NCBI RefSeq assembly: GCF_009834765.1
Contig: NZ_WVHP01000001.1
Location: forward strand, 1 to 64,000
Length of the DNA: 64,000 nt
Reading direction: 5' to 3'
Source of the DNA: Saccharibacter sp. EH611
GTDB taxonomy: Bacteria > Pseudomonadota > Alphaproteobacteria > Acetobacterales > Acetobacteraceae
Shown: positions 62,995-64,000 of the stretch, one piece after another
Numbering within the stretch: position 1 is the first letter of the stretch
Layout of the letters: each line of letters opens with the position of its first letter
Made by a program: the position numbers and the translations under genes
The notes under the pieces: model-generated
What the model saw: only the letters and a program-made list of their open reading frames with translations
Database searches by the model: none
What the model was told of the DNA's origin: nothing

Positions 62995-64000
62995 TGCCTT
63001 TGCTCAGAGACTTTCCATTCGCTTTTGGGAAGCGCACGCCTGTTCTAGGTCTTGCTCTAGCAAGCTCAGCTCTTGCTGCCTTATCGTTAAGCACGGCGCC
63101 GTTAGCTTATGCTGGGAATGCACATTCGAGCAACAACGGCCCGCTCATGACGCCCGGTCGTGTCTCCCCGCAGGATCCGCTGACCTATCTTGCTGATCAT
63201 GAAAGCTACGATAAAACGGGTTTAATCCTTTGGAAAGGGAATGTTCGTGTCTGGCAAGGCGGACAGGCCCTTCGCGCCGACGAAATCACCTATGATCGCG
63301 CAGCAGGAATTATGCGGGCGCGCGGCCATGTCTCGCTCGTTCAACCCGATGGCAGCACGACATACGCAGATCATGTTGAACTGTCTCACGGTATGAAAGA
63401 TGGCATCGGCACCGCCATCTATATGAGAATGGAGCAAAACGCTAAACTCGCTGCAACCGGCATGCGCCGCAGCAATGGTGTTGTCAACGACTTCTCAAAT
63501 GCCGTTTATACAGCATGCAAAACCTGTGCCCAAAACCCAGATGCTCTGCCCTTTTGGCAATTTCAAGCCTATGGTGCCACGCAAGATCGAGCAAATCAGA
63601 ATATTGAATTCAATCATGCTTGGTTGAAGGTTTTAGGGCTTCCTGTCTTTTACTTCCCCTATTTCGCCGTCACAGACCCAACAGCAAAGCGCCATAGCGG
63701 GCTGCTGACTTTCAACGTCAACCCTCATGATCGCTATCTGGGAACGTATTTTACCCTTCCTTATTATTGGGTGATTGACGACCAGCAAGATCTAACGTTC
63801 GTTCCCCTTATTGCAAGCCATACAGGCCCACAGCTTTCAGCTCAATATCGCCATCGCTTCAATTTCGGGAAGCTAAAAATCACGGCAGGTATTGCAGACG
63901 ATACGCGCCGCAATACGCCATTTTATAATGCCTTTGGAGAGCGCTCCACCGGAGGGAAAGAACACGGCGCTCAAGGCTATATTTTTGGCAACGGTGATTT
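62994..64000 (+). CDS. lptD: LPS-assembly protein LptD (5' part, runs off the edge)
   Basis: The frame from ATG at 62994 stays open to the end of the window (335 codons). A signal peptide (about 1-41, ending LAYA) precedes the periplasmic OstA/jellyroll domain (YDKTGLILWKGNVRVWQGGQ, then ALRADEITYDRAAG). The start of the outer-membrane beta-barrel follows with LPVFYFPYFAVTDPTAKRHSGLL, a conserved LptD block. LptD inserts LPS into the outer leaflet. The C-terminal barrel lies beyond the window. Confidence 0.92.
   Translation, partial: MPLLRDFPFAFGKRTPVLGLALASSALAALSLSTAPLAYAGNAHSSNNGPLMTPGRVSPQDPLTYLADHESYDKTGLILWKGNVRVWQGGQALRADEITYDRAAGIMRARGHVSLVQPDGSTTYADHVELSHGMKDGIGTAIYMRMEQNAKLAATGMRRSNGVVNDFSNAVYTACKTCAQNPDALPFWQFQAYGATQDRANQNIEFNHAWLKVLGLPVFYFPYFAVTDPTAKRHSGLLTFNVNPHDRYLGTYFTLPYYWVIDDQQDLTFVPLIASHTGPQLSAQYRHRFNFGKLKITAGIADDTRRNTPFYNAFGERSTGGKEHGAQGYIFGNGD

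Noticed and set aside
1-64000. CRISPR arrays, prophage or transposase genes
   Set aside because: No regularly spaced repeats and no integrase, transposase or phage structural frames were seen on either strand.

Overview
This window is a chromosomal segment of an acetic acid bacterium (family Acetobacteraceae, Alphaproteobacteria). The placement rests on the 5' end of an alphaproteobacterial 16S rRNA gene at the left edge, a membrane-bound PQQ glucose dehydrogenase, the gene orders xseB-ispA-dxs-tlyA and pepA/holC beside lptFG, and a divergent hydrogenase-like membrane complex. Base composition is moderately GC-rich, except for an AT-rich patch at about 21.0-22.5 kb. Almost everything is core housekeeping. 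There are no insertion sequences, phage genes, CRISPR arrays or tRNAs that I can see.

Layout. 1-2.7 kb (minus strand): a small coiled-coil protein, zapA, a probable 6S RNA, 5-formyl-THF cyclo-ligase and a YmdB-type phosphodiesterase run into an rRNA promoter and the start of 16S. 2.8-5.0 kb: an orphan pair with a ThiE-like protein, and a translationally coupled lipoprotein/fasciclin pair. 5.1-8.7 kb: the EF-P lysylation genes epmA and epmB, efp, and an inositol monophosphatase. 8.8-11.6 kb: a three-gene OmpA/MotA/MotB-like envelope module. 11.7-20.5 kb: lepA, a glycosyltransferase, a purine permease, TusA, then xseB-ispA-dxs-tlyA. 20.5-22.5 kb: an AT-rich accessory patch with an NTF2-like gene, one intact DUF805-SHOCT gene and an amber-interrupted paralogue. 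22.5-26.7 kb: rlmN, argG, an FKBP lipoprotein and trpS.

26.7-32.2 kb (minus): rpmI-rplT-pheS-pheT and lpxB, with an attenuator-like terminator 22 nt before pheS. 32.6-35.5 kb: gcd and a small cysteine-repeat periplasmic protein. 35.6-38.0 kb (minus): sufE and hslVU. 38.3-43.8 kb: an FtsEX-like pair with a degenerate ATPase, a YdcF-like protein, plsC, a DUF2125 protein and an NrtR-type regulator. That regulator sits directly upstream of nadA-nadB-nadC, and a palindromic candidate operator lies in front of nadA. 47.3-50.3 kb: gloB, psd and pssA.

50.2-56.1 kb (minus, downstream of pepA-holC): a six-gene, mostly overlapping operon related to group 4 [NiFe] hydrogenases and complex I. The large subunit has lost all four NiFe-ligating cysteines, the small subunit keeps all four cysteines of its proximal FeS cluster, and no ferredoxin-type subunit is encoded. 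It matches an energy-converting-hydrogenase-related (Ehr-type) complex and is the most interesting system here. 58.3-64 kb: cysQ, an L-threonylcarbamoyladenylate synthase, a small membrane protein, lptF, lptG and the start of lptD, which runs off the right edge.

Where an open frame began upstream of the plausible start, starts were re-chosen from Shine-Dalgarno spacing, overlap with the upstream stop (ATGA, TAATG, TTGA) and family length.
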